Shown: positions 1 through 7,934 of the stretch, in pieces
Layout: each line of letters begins with the position of its first letter
Position numbering within the stretch: position 1 is the first letter of the stretch
Position numbers and translations under genes: made by a program
The notes under the pieces: generated by a model
Told to the model about the DNA's origin: nothing
The model's database searches: none
What the model saw: the letters and a program-made list of their open reading frames with translations, nothing else
Source of the DNA: JBCBCP01 sp038530575
GTDB taxonomy: Bacteria; Pseudomonadota; Alphaproteobacteria; Rhodobacterales; Rhodobacteraceae
Direction: 5' to 3'
NCBI GenBank assembly: GCA_038530575.1
Contig: JBCBCP010000043.1
Coordinates: forward strand, 1 to 26,175
Length of the DNA: 26,175 nt

Positions 1-152
1 GGCTCTGCCCCAAAGAGCGTCGAAGCGCCTGAGAAGAGCTTTGCGTTCGAGGCGACCTGCGCGTGGACTTCCATCCCGATCACAAGTTCCCAGTCGTACT
101 TCGCGCCGGAAATGGTCTTGGGTTTCGGGGTGTCTAGGGTCAGGTCGAGCAT
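1..152 (-). CDS. gatB: Asp-tRNA(Asn)/Glu-tRNA(Gln) amidotransferase subunit B, 5' end only
   Basis: Only the first 50 codons are present; the gene runs off the left edge of the window. The reverse strand reads MLDLTLDTPKPKTISGAK and then WELVIGMEVHAQV and LFSGAST, the characteristic GatB N-terminus (WELVIG-EVHAQ). GatB is the kinase/glutaminase-coupled subunit of the GatCAB complex, which converts misacylated Glu-tRNA(Gln) or Asp-tRNA(Asn) to Gln-tRNA(Gln) or Asn-tRNA(Asn) in the cytoplasm. The ATG at 152-150 is preceded by a GAGG-like ribosome site about 6 nt upstream. It is divergent from the small gene at 250-696, leaving about 97 bp for two promoters. Identification is confident; intactness beyond codon 50 cannot be judged. 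Confidence 0.93.
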   Translation of the reverse strand, partial: MLDLTLDTPKPKTISGAKYDWELVIGMEVHAQVASNAKLFSGASTLFGAE

Positions 153-249
153 AGGTGCGCCTCGGGCTTTGATTGCTTTGGTGTTAGGCCAGCACGCCAT
201 GGCTCGCAAGGGGGTTGCAGGGCGATGGATGCCGTGCTGCTGTGCCGTT

Positions 250-696
250 ATGGCGGTTGTCCAAATTCCAGTGCCCGAAGGCACGCTTCTGGCCCCGTTT
301 GCGCGGGGTGATGGCATGTACGTGGATGCGTTTGAGGCGCCGTGTGATGGGGCTGGCCTTGGGGAGCTCATCAATGCGTTCTATGAGCAGCCCCTTATGC
401 GCGCTGAACGGGTTTTGCTCTCGCTTGCCGGAATGCCGAGCGCTGCAGGCGATGTCGCAGCCCTTGCAGCCGGCGCGGCGACGCGGTTTGCAGCCTGGGA
501 TGTTGAGGCGAGGCGTGCGGACGAGCTCCTTTTGGCAGACCGGTCAGGTCACACAATGAGCTGGTTGATGGTTGGGCCCGGTGTTGTGCGCTTTGGTTCT
601 GCCGTGTTGCAGCAAGGGCCGGTGATGCGGGCGCTTTTGGGTCCGCACAAGCTTTACTCGCGCTTGCTCTTGAGCGGTGCCGCGCGCCGACTTTAA
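250..696 (+). CDS. small conserved protein of unknown function (possibly DUF2867-like)
   Basis: A 148-aa protein with no signal peptide or membrane segment. The pattern FYEQPLMRAERVLLSL near residues 38-53, FAAWDVEARRADELLL near 75-93, SWLMV, then FGSAV and a C-terminal LLGPHKLYSRLLL resembles a small uncharacterised family that I associate, from memory only, with DUF2867-type proteins. The frame is open from position 1 but the upstream part lies over gatB, so I chose the ATG at 250, where family-like sequence begins. An ATG at 199 is an alternative, and neither has a clear Shine-Dalgarno. Its stop codon overlaps the stop of the convergent TPR-like gene by a few bases. Function is unknown. 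Confidence 0.65.
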   Translation: MAVVQIPVPEGTLLAPFARGDGMYVDAFEAPCDGAGLGELINAFYEQPLMRAERVLLSLAGMPSAAGDVAALAAGAATRFAAWDVEARRADELLLADRSGHTMSWLMVGPGVVRFGSAVLQQGPVMRALLGPHKLYSRLLLSGAARRL

Positions 697-2015
697 GCGG
701 ACAGAGTTTCTGCTCCGGCCTCAGTAAAAACAATACGGTGGCCGGCAGCGATTTCCCGGCGGAACACGTCACCCAGAATTCGGTGGGCATCCGCGAGGCC
801 CGCAGCGGCGAAGCGGTCGAGGCACCGAATTCGCAGTCCCTGATCGAACCCGCGCGCCGCGTGCGCCCAGATCATCGGGTGCAATTCGGTCATGTGCTCT
901 CGCACAATCCAGTCGGCGCAGTCCGCGATTTGCGCACGGACCAGCGCCGCTTCGTCAGAGCCGTCAATTTGCGTGCCCATCGTATTGGCACAATAGGCAG
1001 CCAGGGTGTTGATCACGTGTTGGTCCGGGCGGCGTGCGATGATGTCGTGGAGGCCATCGATGAAGAATTCGACATCCAATTGTGCGCAGGCCCCATCATC
1101 GCAGGCGATCGCGTCAAGCATGGCCCATGTATAGCCGCCCGCACCCCAGGTGGCGTGGGTGCGGGCGGCCATGCGTCGGGCGTGCAGCTCGAGCGCGTCG
1201 AGACTGCCACCACGACGCGGCAGCAGGCGGAGGCCCATGGCGCGGAAAGCCCGCGCATTGGACGGATCAAGAGAGAGCAAACGCTCATAGGCGTGGATCG
1301 TAGTGGCTGGGTCCTGAGCGTCGGTTGCGCCTGCTGCGCACAGGGCGGAGGCCAGCAAGGGAGAGGCAGTGTGCGCTTGGCAGACCGCTGCAAGGATGTC
1401 GCGGGCCCGGTCAAAATGTGCGTCGCAGGCGTCGCGATTGCGGCGGGGGACTTCGGCGAGCCGCGTATTCCCGCGCCAGGCTAAACCAATATCGACATGG
1501 GCGAGCGCTACAACAGCGGCAATCATCGCGTCACCGTCATGCGCCGCAAGGACCTCTTCAAGCTGTGCAATTCCGTCCAGCAAGGGCGCATCGGGTTCAG
1601 GCCACCCGCCCAGTAGCGCGTGTTCAGCCGCTTGAACGACATCAGCGCGGGCGCCAAAGGCCAAAAGCTCGGCCACTGGCATACCGCCTTCCGTCATAGC
1701 GCACGTCATGTCAGCGTCGGCGAGGGTCGCCGAAAGTTTGGCCCAGTCTTCCTGCCGTGCCATGCGCTGACCGCGCGTTTGGTGCGTGTCGCGAGAGCGC
1801 TCCTCACCGGTTGGGTCCGGGCAGGGGATGGACAATGCGGGCTTGGCCGCTGTTTTCGTCTGCTTGGGCACCTGCAGGGGTGCGGGCACGCGCGAGCGAT
1901 TGCGACGGTGCAAGTGGTGCAGGGGGACGATGACACCGTCTTCTGCTTCGGCTTCCGGAGGACGGGCCGCATCGCCGGTGACCAGGCGGGAGATGAGGGT
2001 GGCGATCATACGCAT
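693..2015 (-). CDS. TPR-like hypothetical protein
   Basis: A large Ala-rich protein of about 440 aa that I do not recognise by name. Its N-terminal ~80 residues are low-complexity, basic and Pro-rich (HHLHRRNRSRVPAPLQVPKQ). The rest is predicted all-helical. A stretch reading YERLLSLDPSNARAFRAMG is typical of a tetratricopeptide helix pair, and neighbouring segments look like degenerate TPR repeats. This suggests a protein-protein interaction role. The frame is open from a GTG at 2153, and in-frame starts exist at 2057, 2015 and 2009; no clear ribosome site separates them. I use 2015 because MRMIATLISRL begins there, but the start is uncertain. It is last in a run of minus-strand genes (pepN and two small membrane proteins) and convergent with 250-696. 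Confidence 0.7.
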   Translation of the reverse strand: MRMIATLISRLVTGDAARPPEAEAEDGVIVPLHHLHRRNRSRVPAPLQVPKQTKTAAKPALSIPCPDPTGEERSRDTHQTRGQRMARQEDWAKLSATLADADMTCAMTEGGMPVAELLAFGARADVVQAAEHALLGGWPEPDAPLLDGIAQLEEVLAAHDGDAMIAAVVALAHVDIGLAWRGNTRLAEVPRRNRDACDAHFDRARDILAAVCQAHTASPLLASALCAAGATDAQDPATTIHAYERLLSLDPSNARAFRAMGLRLLPRRGGSLDALELHARRMAARTHATWGAGGYTWAMLDAIACDDGACAQLDVEFFIDGLHDIIARRPDQHVINTLAAYCANTMGTQIDGSDEAALVRAQIADCADWIVREHMTELHPMIWAHAARGFDQGLRIRCLDRFAAAGLADAHRILGDVFRREIAAGHRIVFTEAGAETLSA

Positions 2016-2221
2016 GGAGAGGGAACCAGGGTTACTCGTTACGAACATCCTCAACATGTCCCAGCATTCGGGCGGAAAAGGGGCAGGTTTGCGGAAAATA
2101 CGCGGGTTTCTGATGCCAATTCGCGTCAGGGTGGTCTTACTGGTTAACGCCACGTTAACTTTTGGCGCGATCAGGACCCGTTTGCCTTGTTTTTAGCTCT
2201 TTTGAGGGCGTCTCGCCGAGT

Positions 2222-2662
2222 TCAACCGAGAAGGGAGAAGTGGTGCCGTTTGACGTCTGCACCGTGCGCGCGGAGGGCGTCTTCGAACGCCTCGGCAGGC
2301 GGCGTTGTGTCAATCGGAAGCCTTAATTTGCGGCCCGACGGAAGGATCAGTGTCGTGCGCACCGAAAAATCGAGCCGCGTGTCGAGGCGGATGCGGTCTA
2401 TTTCGTCCCATGCAAGCTCTGCGCGGCGCCGACCGGACGCCCAGGCAAGGCCGTCCTGCGTGACATGCATTTCAGAGGTCCGGCCCGTAACCAGATCGGC
2501 CAGCGCTGGGAGGGTAAAAAGTACGATCAGCCAAACCACCCAGACCGAGGCATCAAGGAAGATGTATGCTGCAGCCAAAGCGACCCAGACCAGGCCAACC
2601 GTGATGGCAGCATTGCGCGAGCGGCCTGTGCGCGACCAGTGAAAGGGGGCGGCGTCCATCAT
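2222..2662 (-). CDS. small membrane protein with PH-like C-terminal domain, unknown function
   Basis: A 146-aa protein. Two hydrophobic helices near residues 18-35 and 40-58 are followed by a soluble domain of alternating strands: SEMHVTQDGLAW, AELAWDEIDRIRL and LPSGRKLRLPID. That layout resembles bacterial PH-like domains attached to two membrane helices; this is an inference from pattern. The frame extends further upstream, but the ATG at 2662 forms an ATGA overlap with the TGA of the gene at 2659-3180. That marks a translationally coupled start (the ATG at 2659 is an alternative). No motif indicates enzymatic activity. Confidence 0.72.
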   Translation of the reverse strand: MMDAAPFHWSRTGRSRNAAITVGLVWVALAAAYIFLDASVWVVWLIVLFTLPALADLVTGRTSEMHVTQDGLAWASGRRRAELAWDEIDRIRLDTRLDFSVRTTLILPSGRKLRLPIDTTPPAEAFEDALRAHGADVKRHHFSLLG

Positions 2663-3180
2663 GTCAGCCCATAAGCGCGGCGGATGTCGTCCAATGCTTC
2701 GGCTTGCCGTTTGCTGAGCGCATCGCCCGCAGTGTCGTTCAGTATCGAAAGTAGAACGGGCAGGCTTGCGCCCGTATCCAGCCGGTACAGCTTGCGGGAC
2801 AGCCGCGCGATCGCAGGTACAGGCCCGCCGCATTCCCGTACAAACCAAGCGCCAAGCACCGCGATCTCTTCAACCTCGGTCTTCGTCAGGCGCAGTGTGT
2901 CCCCAAGCGCTGAGGTCATCCTGTCGCGCGCCTCCCGCGTCGGCAGATCATCAAGCTCGACAAAAGCCGCGGCCAGCCCACCCATGGCAAGCCGTGGATC
3001 CTCGATACCCTCAACAGGGTGCAGATCCGTACGCCGCTTGAAATTCCACCGCCGCGCGGCCGCACGCGCTTCTGCCGGAAGGCCCGCTATGTCCCGCGCA
3101 ATATCAGCGGCGGTGCGCGCCCGCTGCGCCCAAAGATAAGCTGCAACGGCAATGCCAATCAGCCCGAGCACAAATTGCAT
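2659..3180 (-). CDS. conserved hypothetical protein with N-terminal membrane anchor
   Basis: A 173-aa protein. Residues 1-18 form a hydrophobic anchor (MQFVLGLIGIAVAAYLWA). The remainder is soluble and mostly helical, with a central VELDDLPTREARDRM segment and a C-terminal LSKRQAEALDDIRRAYGL. The start is well supported by a GGAGG Shine-Dalgarno about 7 nt upstream of the ATG. The stop overlaps the next gene's start (ATGA), so the two products are probably made together and may interact at the membrane. I do not recognise a named family; a TerB/DjlA-type helical domain is possible but not demonstrable here. Confidence 0.75.
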   Translation of the reverse strand: MQFVLGLIGIAVAAYLWAQRARTAADIARDIAGLPAEARAAARRWNFKRRTDLHPVEGIEDPRLAMGGLAAAFVELDDLPTREARDRMTSALGDTLRLTKTEVEEIAVLGAWFVRECGGPVPAIARLSRKLYRLDTGASLPVLLSILNDTAGDALSKRQAEALDDIRRAYGLT

Positions 3181-3437
3181 AGGTGGCCTCCGTTGATGTC
3201 GAGAGATGGTCTGGTTGTATCGTCCGCCGTCTCTAACCGGTAGACCAGAAGAATGTCATAGTCTTTTTCGACGCGCAGCACACCGAAAGCGCCGATCCTC
3301 GTGCAGGTGCCAAAGATGTTGCAGGCTTTGCATTTGATCACGCTGTTCAGCTCTGTTTTTGGGCGGGTTTCCGACGCGGTTGACTGGGTAACGTGGTTAT
3401 GCCGCCGAAACTCGGCAACAGAGCCGTGCTGTGTCAA
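3159..3437 (-). CDS. possible small cysteine-containing protein with TTG start
   Basis: A 92-aa reading frame that starts with TTG at 3437 and sits 8 nt downstream of a very strong GGAGGAGG ribosome site. It runs 22 nt into the following gene (2659-3180). It contains CKACNIFGTC in the middle and CNLCSG at the C-terminus, two CxxC-like pairs that could bind metal. No family is recognised. Against it: the third-position GC bias is weaker than in neighbours, the start codon is rare, and the C-terminal cysteines lie in the overlap with the next gene. Alternatively this interval (3181-3498) is a non-coding leader between pepN and 2659-3180. Confidence 0.35.
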   Translation of the reverse strand: MTQHGSVAEFRRHNHVTQSTASETRPKTELNSVIKCKACNIFGTCTRIGAFGVLRVEKDYDILLVYRLETADDTTRPSLDINGGHLCNLCSG

Positions 3438-3498
3438 AGATGGGTCCTCCTCCAGACTTCCGGGATATTTTGGGGCCAGAAGACATCAGAGACATGCC

Positions 3499-6042
3499 TC
3501 ACGCGTTTCGGATGCGGGTGATCATTTCGGTCATGTCGCGGCTCAGGTCAGGGGTGCCCGCGATGCGGGTCAACTGTTTCTGAACAAGGCTTTGACGGAT
3601 CGCATCATAGCGCCGCCAGGTTTGGAATGCTGACGCCATGCGAGCCGCGGTCTGCGGGTTCTTTGCATCGAGCGCGATCAGGTGATCGGCAAGCATGGCA
3701 TAGCCGGACCCGTCCTTGGCGTGAAATCCCGCATGGTGCGCGGCCAGGCTTCCTAGAACGGCGCGGAAGCGATTGGGGTTGGTGTCGGTAAAAGCCTTGT
3801 GGCGGGTGAGTGCCTGCGCCGTGTCCACAGCATCGTCAGGCCGCGCTTCGATGACTTGCAGGCCGAACCATTTGTCCATCACCAGACGGTCATCAGACCA
3901 CTGCGCTTCGAATGCGGCGAGGGCCGCGTCGCCTTTGCCCGCACGAATGAGGCAAGCGAGCGCGGCAAGCTGCTGGGTCATATTGCTGGCCGCGTCGTAC
4001 TGCGTTTGGGCGGCGGCGCCGCCATCGGTGCGCGTGATCAGGGCAAGAGCAGCATTGCCAAGCGCGCGGCGGCCTGATTGGTCCGCGTCCGGTTTATAGG
4101 GTGCGCTCACCTGGTTGGCTGCATGTAGGTCCGGCAGCACATGGGCCAGCGTATCGGCCTGCGCTGCCTTGAGGGCATCGACGGCGGCATAGATCGCGTC
4201 GGGATCTGGCGTGTCGCCGCCTTGCGCGAGGGCGGCGGCCAGTTCTGATTGGCCCGGTAGGCCCAACATCAGAGCGCGAAAAGCCGGGTCCTGGGCTTCG
4301 TCCGCCACCACAGCCGCCAAACCGCTCAAATATGCTTCCTCGGGCGCGCTGCCGCTGCGGATCGTGCCAAGGAGCGACGCCTTGGCCAGCGTGCGCGCCG
4401 CCTCCCACCGATTGAACGGGTCCGTGTCATATGCCAGCAAATGCGCGTGATCGACTTGAGCATTTAGGATCACGGGGGCGGAGAACCCCCGCAGAATTGA
4501 GGCAACAGGTCGTTCGGAAAGACCCGGAAACGCAAAGGTCTGTTTTGCCTCAGTCACCTCAACCACTTGTGTCTGCATCACCTCCGCCCCGCTGGGCCCA
4601 ATCAGGCCGAGTGCAACAGGAATCACTTGCGGCTTGGGCGCGGGTGTCGCCGCCGAAGGCTCGGTGGTTTGTTCAAAGGTGAGCGAAAGGGTGCCGTCCT
4701 GCCAATGTTCCGACACCGTGACCTGCGGTGTGCCGGCTTGGGTATACCAGCGTTTGAACTGGGCCAGATCACGGCCTGTCGCGTCCTCGAACACCTGAAG
4801 CCAGTCTTCGATGGTTGCGGCATCGCCGTCGTGCCGCTCGAAATAGAGTTGCAGCGCGTCGTCATAGGCCTTCGCCCCGACCAGCGTGCGCAGCATCGCG
4901 ATAAGCTCTGCGCCTTTTTCGTAAACTGTCGCCGTGTAGAAGTTATTGATTTCCTGAAAGCTTTCGGGTCGAACGGGGTGGGCGAGCGGACCGGCATCCT
5001 CCGGGAACTGCCGCGCGCGCAGGTCGATCACGTCGCTGATCCGCTTGACTGGCGCGCTGCGCATGTCAGCGGTGAACTGCGCGTCGCGAAAGACCGTCAG
5101 CCCTTCCTTGAGGCACAGTTGGAACCAGTCACGGCAGGTGATGCGGTTGCCGGTCCAGTTGTGAAAATACTCATGTGCGATGATTGCTTCGATGCGCTCG
5201 AAATTGCCATCGGTCGAGGTCTCGGGGCTGGCGAGCACAGCGGCGGAGTTGAAGATATTGAGGCCTTTGTTCTCCATCGCGCCCATGTTGAAGTCATCGA
5301 CCGCAACAATGTTAAACACGTCAAGGTCGTAGGCGCGCTTATAAACGTCTTCGTCCCATTTCATGCTGTCCTTCAGCGCCTGCATTCCGAAGGCGCATTT
5401 GCCCTCGTCCCCAGGGCGCACATAAAGGGCAAGGTCAACCTTGCGGCCTTCCATCGTGATGAAACTGTCTCGGTGCGCGACCAGTTCGCCCGCGACAAGC
5501 GCAAACAAGTAAACGGGTTTGGGCCAGGGGTCGTGCCATTCGGCCCATCCCTCGCCAGCGGCGACCGGGTTACCGTTTGACAGAAGAACCGGGTGCGGCC
5601 CGTTGATGCGCACAGTGAACGTGCTCATGACGTCTGGCCGGTCGGGATAGTACGTTATCTTGCGAAAGCCCTCGGCTTCGCACTGGGTGCAGTACATGCC
5701 GTTCGACAGGTATAGGCCTTCAAGCGCGGTGTTGGCCGCCGGGTCGATCTGGACCTCGGCCTCGAAGGTGAAGGGAACATTCGGTACATCGCAGGTGAGC
5801 CCTTCGGGTGTCACCGTCGGAGTGATCTTTTCGCCGTCGATCTTGGCCGAAAGGAGCTTGAGCTGCTCCCCGTGCAGAAAAAACGTGCGATCCGTCGCCG
5901 CGGGGTTGGGAGCAAACCTGATGCGGGAGGTCACGCGGGTGGCCGATGGGGCCAGATCGAACGTCAGATGCACCTCTTCCACTGCGTAACCGAAGGGGGT
6001 GTAGTCCTTGAGGTAAATTGTCTGAGGGGCCGCGTCGCGCAT
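3499..6042 (-). CDS. pepN: aminopeptidase N (M1 family zinc metalloprotease)
   Basis: An 847-aa cytoplasmic enzyme that removes N-terminal residues from peptides during the last steps of protein turnover. The substrate-binding motif GAMEN is at about residues 254-258, and the zinc motif HEYFH is at about 290-294. The third zinc ligand is the Glu of LKEGLTVF near 313. Length and C-terminal helical domain fit the proteobacterial PepN type (about 850-870 aa). The frame extends 17 codons upstream, but the ATG at 6042 has an AAGGAG site about 6 nt away and gives MRDAAPQTIYLKDYTPFGY, the usual PepN start. It is divergent from the photolyase-family gene and has no sign of damage. Confidence 0.97.
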   Translation of the reverse strand: MRDAAPQTIYLKDYTPFGYAVEEVHLTFDLAPSATRVTSRIRFAPNPAATDRTFFLHGEQLKLLSAKIDGEKITPTVTPEGLTCDVPNVPFTFEAEVQIDPAANTALEGLYLSNGMYCTQCEAEGFRKITYYPDRPDVMSTFTVRINGPHPVLLSNGNPVAAGEGWAEWHDPWPKPVYLFALVAGELVAHRDSFITMEGRKVDLALYVRPGDEGKCAFGMQALKDSMKWDEDVYKRAYDLDVFNIVAVDDFNMGAMENKGLNIFNSAAVLASPETSTDGNFERIEAIIAHEYFHNWTGNRITCRDWFQLCLKEGLTVFRDAQFTADMRSAPVKRISDVIDLRARQFPEDAGPLAHPVRPESFQEINNFYTATVYEKGAELIAMLRTLVGAKAYDDALQLYFERHDGDAATIEDWLQVFEDATGRDLAQFKRWYTQAGTPQVTVSEHWQDGTLSLTFEQTTEPSAATPAPKPQVIPVALGLIGPSGAEVMQTQVVEVTEAKQTFAFPGLSERPVASILRGFSAPVILNAQVDHAHLLAYDTDPFNRWEAARTLAKASLLGTIRSGSAPEEAYLSGLAAVVADEAQDPAFRALMLGLPGQSELAAALAQGGDTPDPDAIYAAVDALKAAQADTLAHVLPDLHAANQVSAPYKPDADQSGRRALGNAALALITRTDGGAAAQTQYDAASNMTQQLAALACLIRAGKGDAALAAFEAQWSDDRLVMDKWFGLQVIEARPDDAVDTAQALTRHKAFTDTNPNRFRAVLGSLAAHHAGFHAKDGSGYAMLADHLIALDAKNPQTAARMASAFQTWRRYDAIRQSLVQKQLTRIAGTPDLSRDMTEMITRIRNA

Positions 6043-6064
6043 GAAGATCTCCTTCTTGCCATGG

Positions 6065-6093
6065 ACGGTAGCCCGCGGTCGGTGGGGCTTCAA
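6065..6093 (-). promoter_or_regulatory. candidate sigma-70 promoter for pepN
   Basis: On the minus strand TTGAAG (-35) is separated by 17 bp from TACCGT (-10-like), ending about 22 bp before the pepN start codon. The -35 and spacing are good; the -10 matches the consensus at only three positions. Confidence 0.35.
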
Positions 6094-6214
6094 GCCGCTG
6101 CACTTACCTGAATTCTGCTGGTTTTCTCAGAGACGCTGTAGCAAGGGGGGAACCGCCTGCGGCTAGGCGATGCGCCGCACTTGTCGGGCGTTAGCCTTAA
6201 AATACCTTCCGTTC

Positions 6215-7735
6215 ATGAGTGTGATCGTATGGTTCAAAAGGGATTTGCGGGTGGCGGACCATCCGGCGCTGGCCCGTGCGGCGACGCTTGGCCCAATCGT
6301 GCCATTGGTCATTCACGAACCGGGGTTTTGGACGCAGCGGGATGTGTCGGGCCGGCAATGGGATTTCGTGCAGGAAAGCACTGCCGACCTTCGGCGACAA
6401 CTCGCGGCCCTCGGCCTGGTCCTTGTTGAACGGGTGGGCGAAGCGGCAGCTGTTTTGGAGGCCGTGCGTGCCGAGGCAAAGGCGACCCACCTCGTCAGTC
6501 ACGAGGAAACCGGCTCTAACTGGACGTACGCGCGGGACCGCGCCGTGTCGGGCTGGGCTAAGGGGGCTGGTGTGGTTTGGCAGGAGCTGACCCAATCGGG
6601 TGTCGTGCGGCGCCTGAATGGGCGTGACGGCTGGGCGGCGCGCCGCAATGCGTTTTTGCGCCAGCCGCAGGTTGCTGTCCCTCAGGGTCTGATGCCGGGG
6701 CCTGAGTTGGCGTCCGCTGTCGTGCCACGCCTTGTGTCCGCAGATTATTGTCCCGACCGGCAGCGTGGCGGACGGGACATGGCGCTGTCGCTACTGGGAT
6801 CCTTCCTGACCGAGCGGGGCCGTACTTATCGAGCGGCGATGTCCTCGCCGCTCGAGGGTGAATGGGCTTGTTCGCGCCTGTCGCCGCATCTGGCGTGGGG
6901 GACGCTGTCGGGGCGCGAGGCGTCACAGGCTGGCGCGGCGCGGCAACGGGAGGTCAAAGGCACACGGGAAGGCTGGGGCGGCTCGCTGAAATCGTTTCAA
7001 GCCCGGCTCGCTTGGCGTGATCACTTCATGCAGAAATTGGAGGATGAACCGGCCCTCGAACACCGCTGTCTGCATTCGGCCTATGAAGGTCTGCGCGGCG
7101 ATGACGTCGCACGTCGCGAGGCGTGGGAAAAGGGTGAAACGGGGCTGCCTTTTGTCGATGCGTGCATGCGGATGCTTGCCGCGACGGGCTGGATGAATTT
7201 TCGCATGCGGTCGATGCTCATGGCGGTGGCGTCTTATCACCTCTGGCTCGACTGGCGCGCCACCGGCCCTCACCTTGCCCGCCAGTTCACCGATTTCGAG
7301 GCGGGCATCCACTGGCCGCAGGTCCAGATGCAGTCAGGCACAACCGGCATGAACACGGTGCGGATATACAACCCGGTCAAGCAGGGGCATGATCAGGACC
7401 CTGACGGCTTATTTACGCGCCGATGGTGTCCGGAACTGGCCGAGGTGCCGTTGAAACACCTGCAAAGCCCGTGGGAATGGGACGGCGCGGGCCGACTGGC
7501 CTACCCCGAACCTATCGTGGACGTCAAAGATGCGGCACGGCAGGCGCGCGATGCCATATGGGGCGCGCGCAAGGGCCAGGCGTTTCGGCGCGAGGCGGGC
7601 CGGATCGTGCAAAAGCACGCCTCGCGCAAGGACAGCGCCGGTCATTTTGTTCAGGACAGAGACCGCGGCCAGGCGCGGGCACGCCGGCAAGCGCGCGGCG
7701 GCAAGGATGACCGTCAGGGGAGCTTTGAGTTTTGA
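6215..7735 (+). CDS. cryptochrome/photolyase-family FAD-binding protein
   Basis: A 506-aa flavoprotein. The N-terminal alpha/beta antenna domain begins MSVIVWFKRDLRVADHPAL, the classic photolyase start. The C-terminal FAD domain includes SRLSPHLAWGTLS (about 220-232), SFQARLAWRDHF (260-271), TGLPFVDACMRMLAATGW (309-326) and RIYNPVKQGHDQDPDG (383-398). Canonical CPD photolyases carry an ANNGGWQW segment next to the flavin; here the aligned stretch is GIHWPQVQMQSGTTGMNT, so this is a divergent class and repair activity should not be assumed. The last ~35 residues are a Lys/Arg-rich tail. The ATG at 6215 is chosen because it starts the conserved fold. Its TGA overlaps the start of the DUF2256 gene. 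Confidence 0.9.
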   Translation: MSVIVWFKRDLRVADHPALARAATLGPIVPLVIHEPGFWTQRDVSGRQWDFVQESTADLRRQLAALGLVLVERVGEAAAVLEAVRAEAKATHLVSHEETGSNWTYARDRAVSGWAKGAGVVWQELTQSGVVRRLNGRDGWAARRNAFLRQPQVAVPQGLMPGPELASAVVPRLVSADYCPDRQRGGRDMALSLLGSFLTERGRTYRAAMSSPLEGEWACSRLSPHLAWGTLSGREASQAGAARQREVKGTREGWGGSLKSFQARLAWRDHFMQKLEDEPALEHRCLHSAYEGLRGDDVARREAWEKGETGLPFVDACMRMLAATGWMNFRMRSMLMAVASYHLWLDWRATGPHLARQFTDFEAGIHWPQVQMQSGTTGMNTVRIYNPVKQGHDQDPDGLFTRRWCPELAEVPLKHLQSPWEWDGAGRLAYPEPIVDVKDAARQARDAIWGARKGQAFRREAGRIVQKHASRKDSAGHFVQDRDRGQARARRQARGGKDDRQGSFEF

Positions 7736-7887
7736 TGCCCGGCAAGATGCGCAAGAAATCCGACCTTCCCACCAAGACCTGTGCCACCTGCGGCCTGCCG
7801 TTTACTTGGCGCAAGAAGTGGGAAAAGGTCTGGGACGAGGTCAAATACTGCTCGGACCGGTGTAGGCGCGCGAAGGCAAAGGGCTGA
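7735..7887 (+). CDS. DUF2256 zinc-ribbon protein
   Basis: A 50-aa basic protein, MPGKMRKKSDLPTKTC and onward, with CATC (C16, C19) and CSDRC (C39, C43) forming a four-cysteine zinc-ribbon. Between them lies FTWRKKWEKVWDEVKYC, the signature of DUF2256. The start ATG overlaps the stop of the photolyase-family gene (TGATG), implying translational coupling. From memory, DUF2256 genes often neighbour photolyase/cryptochrome-like genes, which fits here. Function is unknown; a zinc-dependent DNA/RNA-binding or partner role is plausible from fold and charge. Confidence 0.88.
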   Translation: MPGKMRKKSDLPTKTCATCGLPFTWRKKWEKVWDEVKYCSDRCRRAKAKG

Positions 7888-7934
7888 CCGCGAAACTATG
7901 AAAGCTGGCGTATTTCTGCCGGGTCAACTAAGCG

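Noticed and set aside
4567..5580. Long plus-strand open frame (337 codons) inside pepN
   Set aside because: It is a high-GC shadow of the confidently identified aminopeptidase N on the minus strand; its protein is low-complexity without family motifs.
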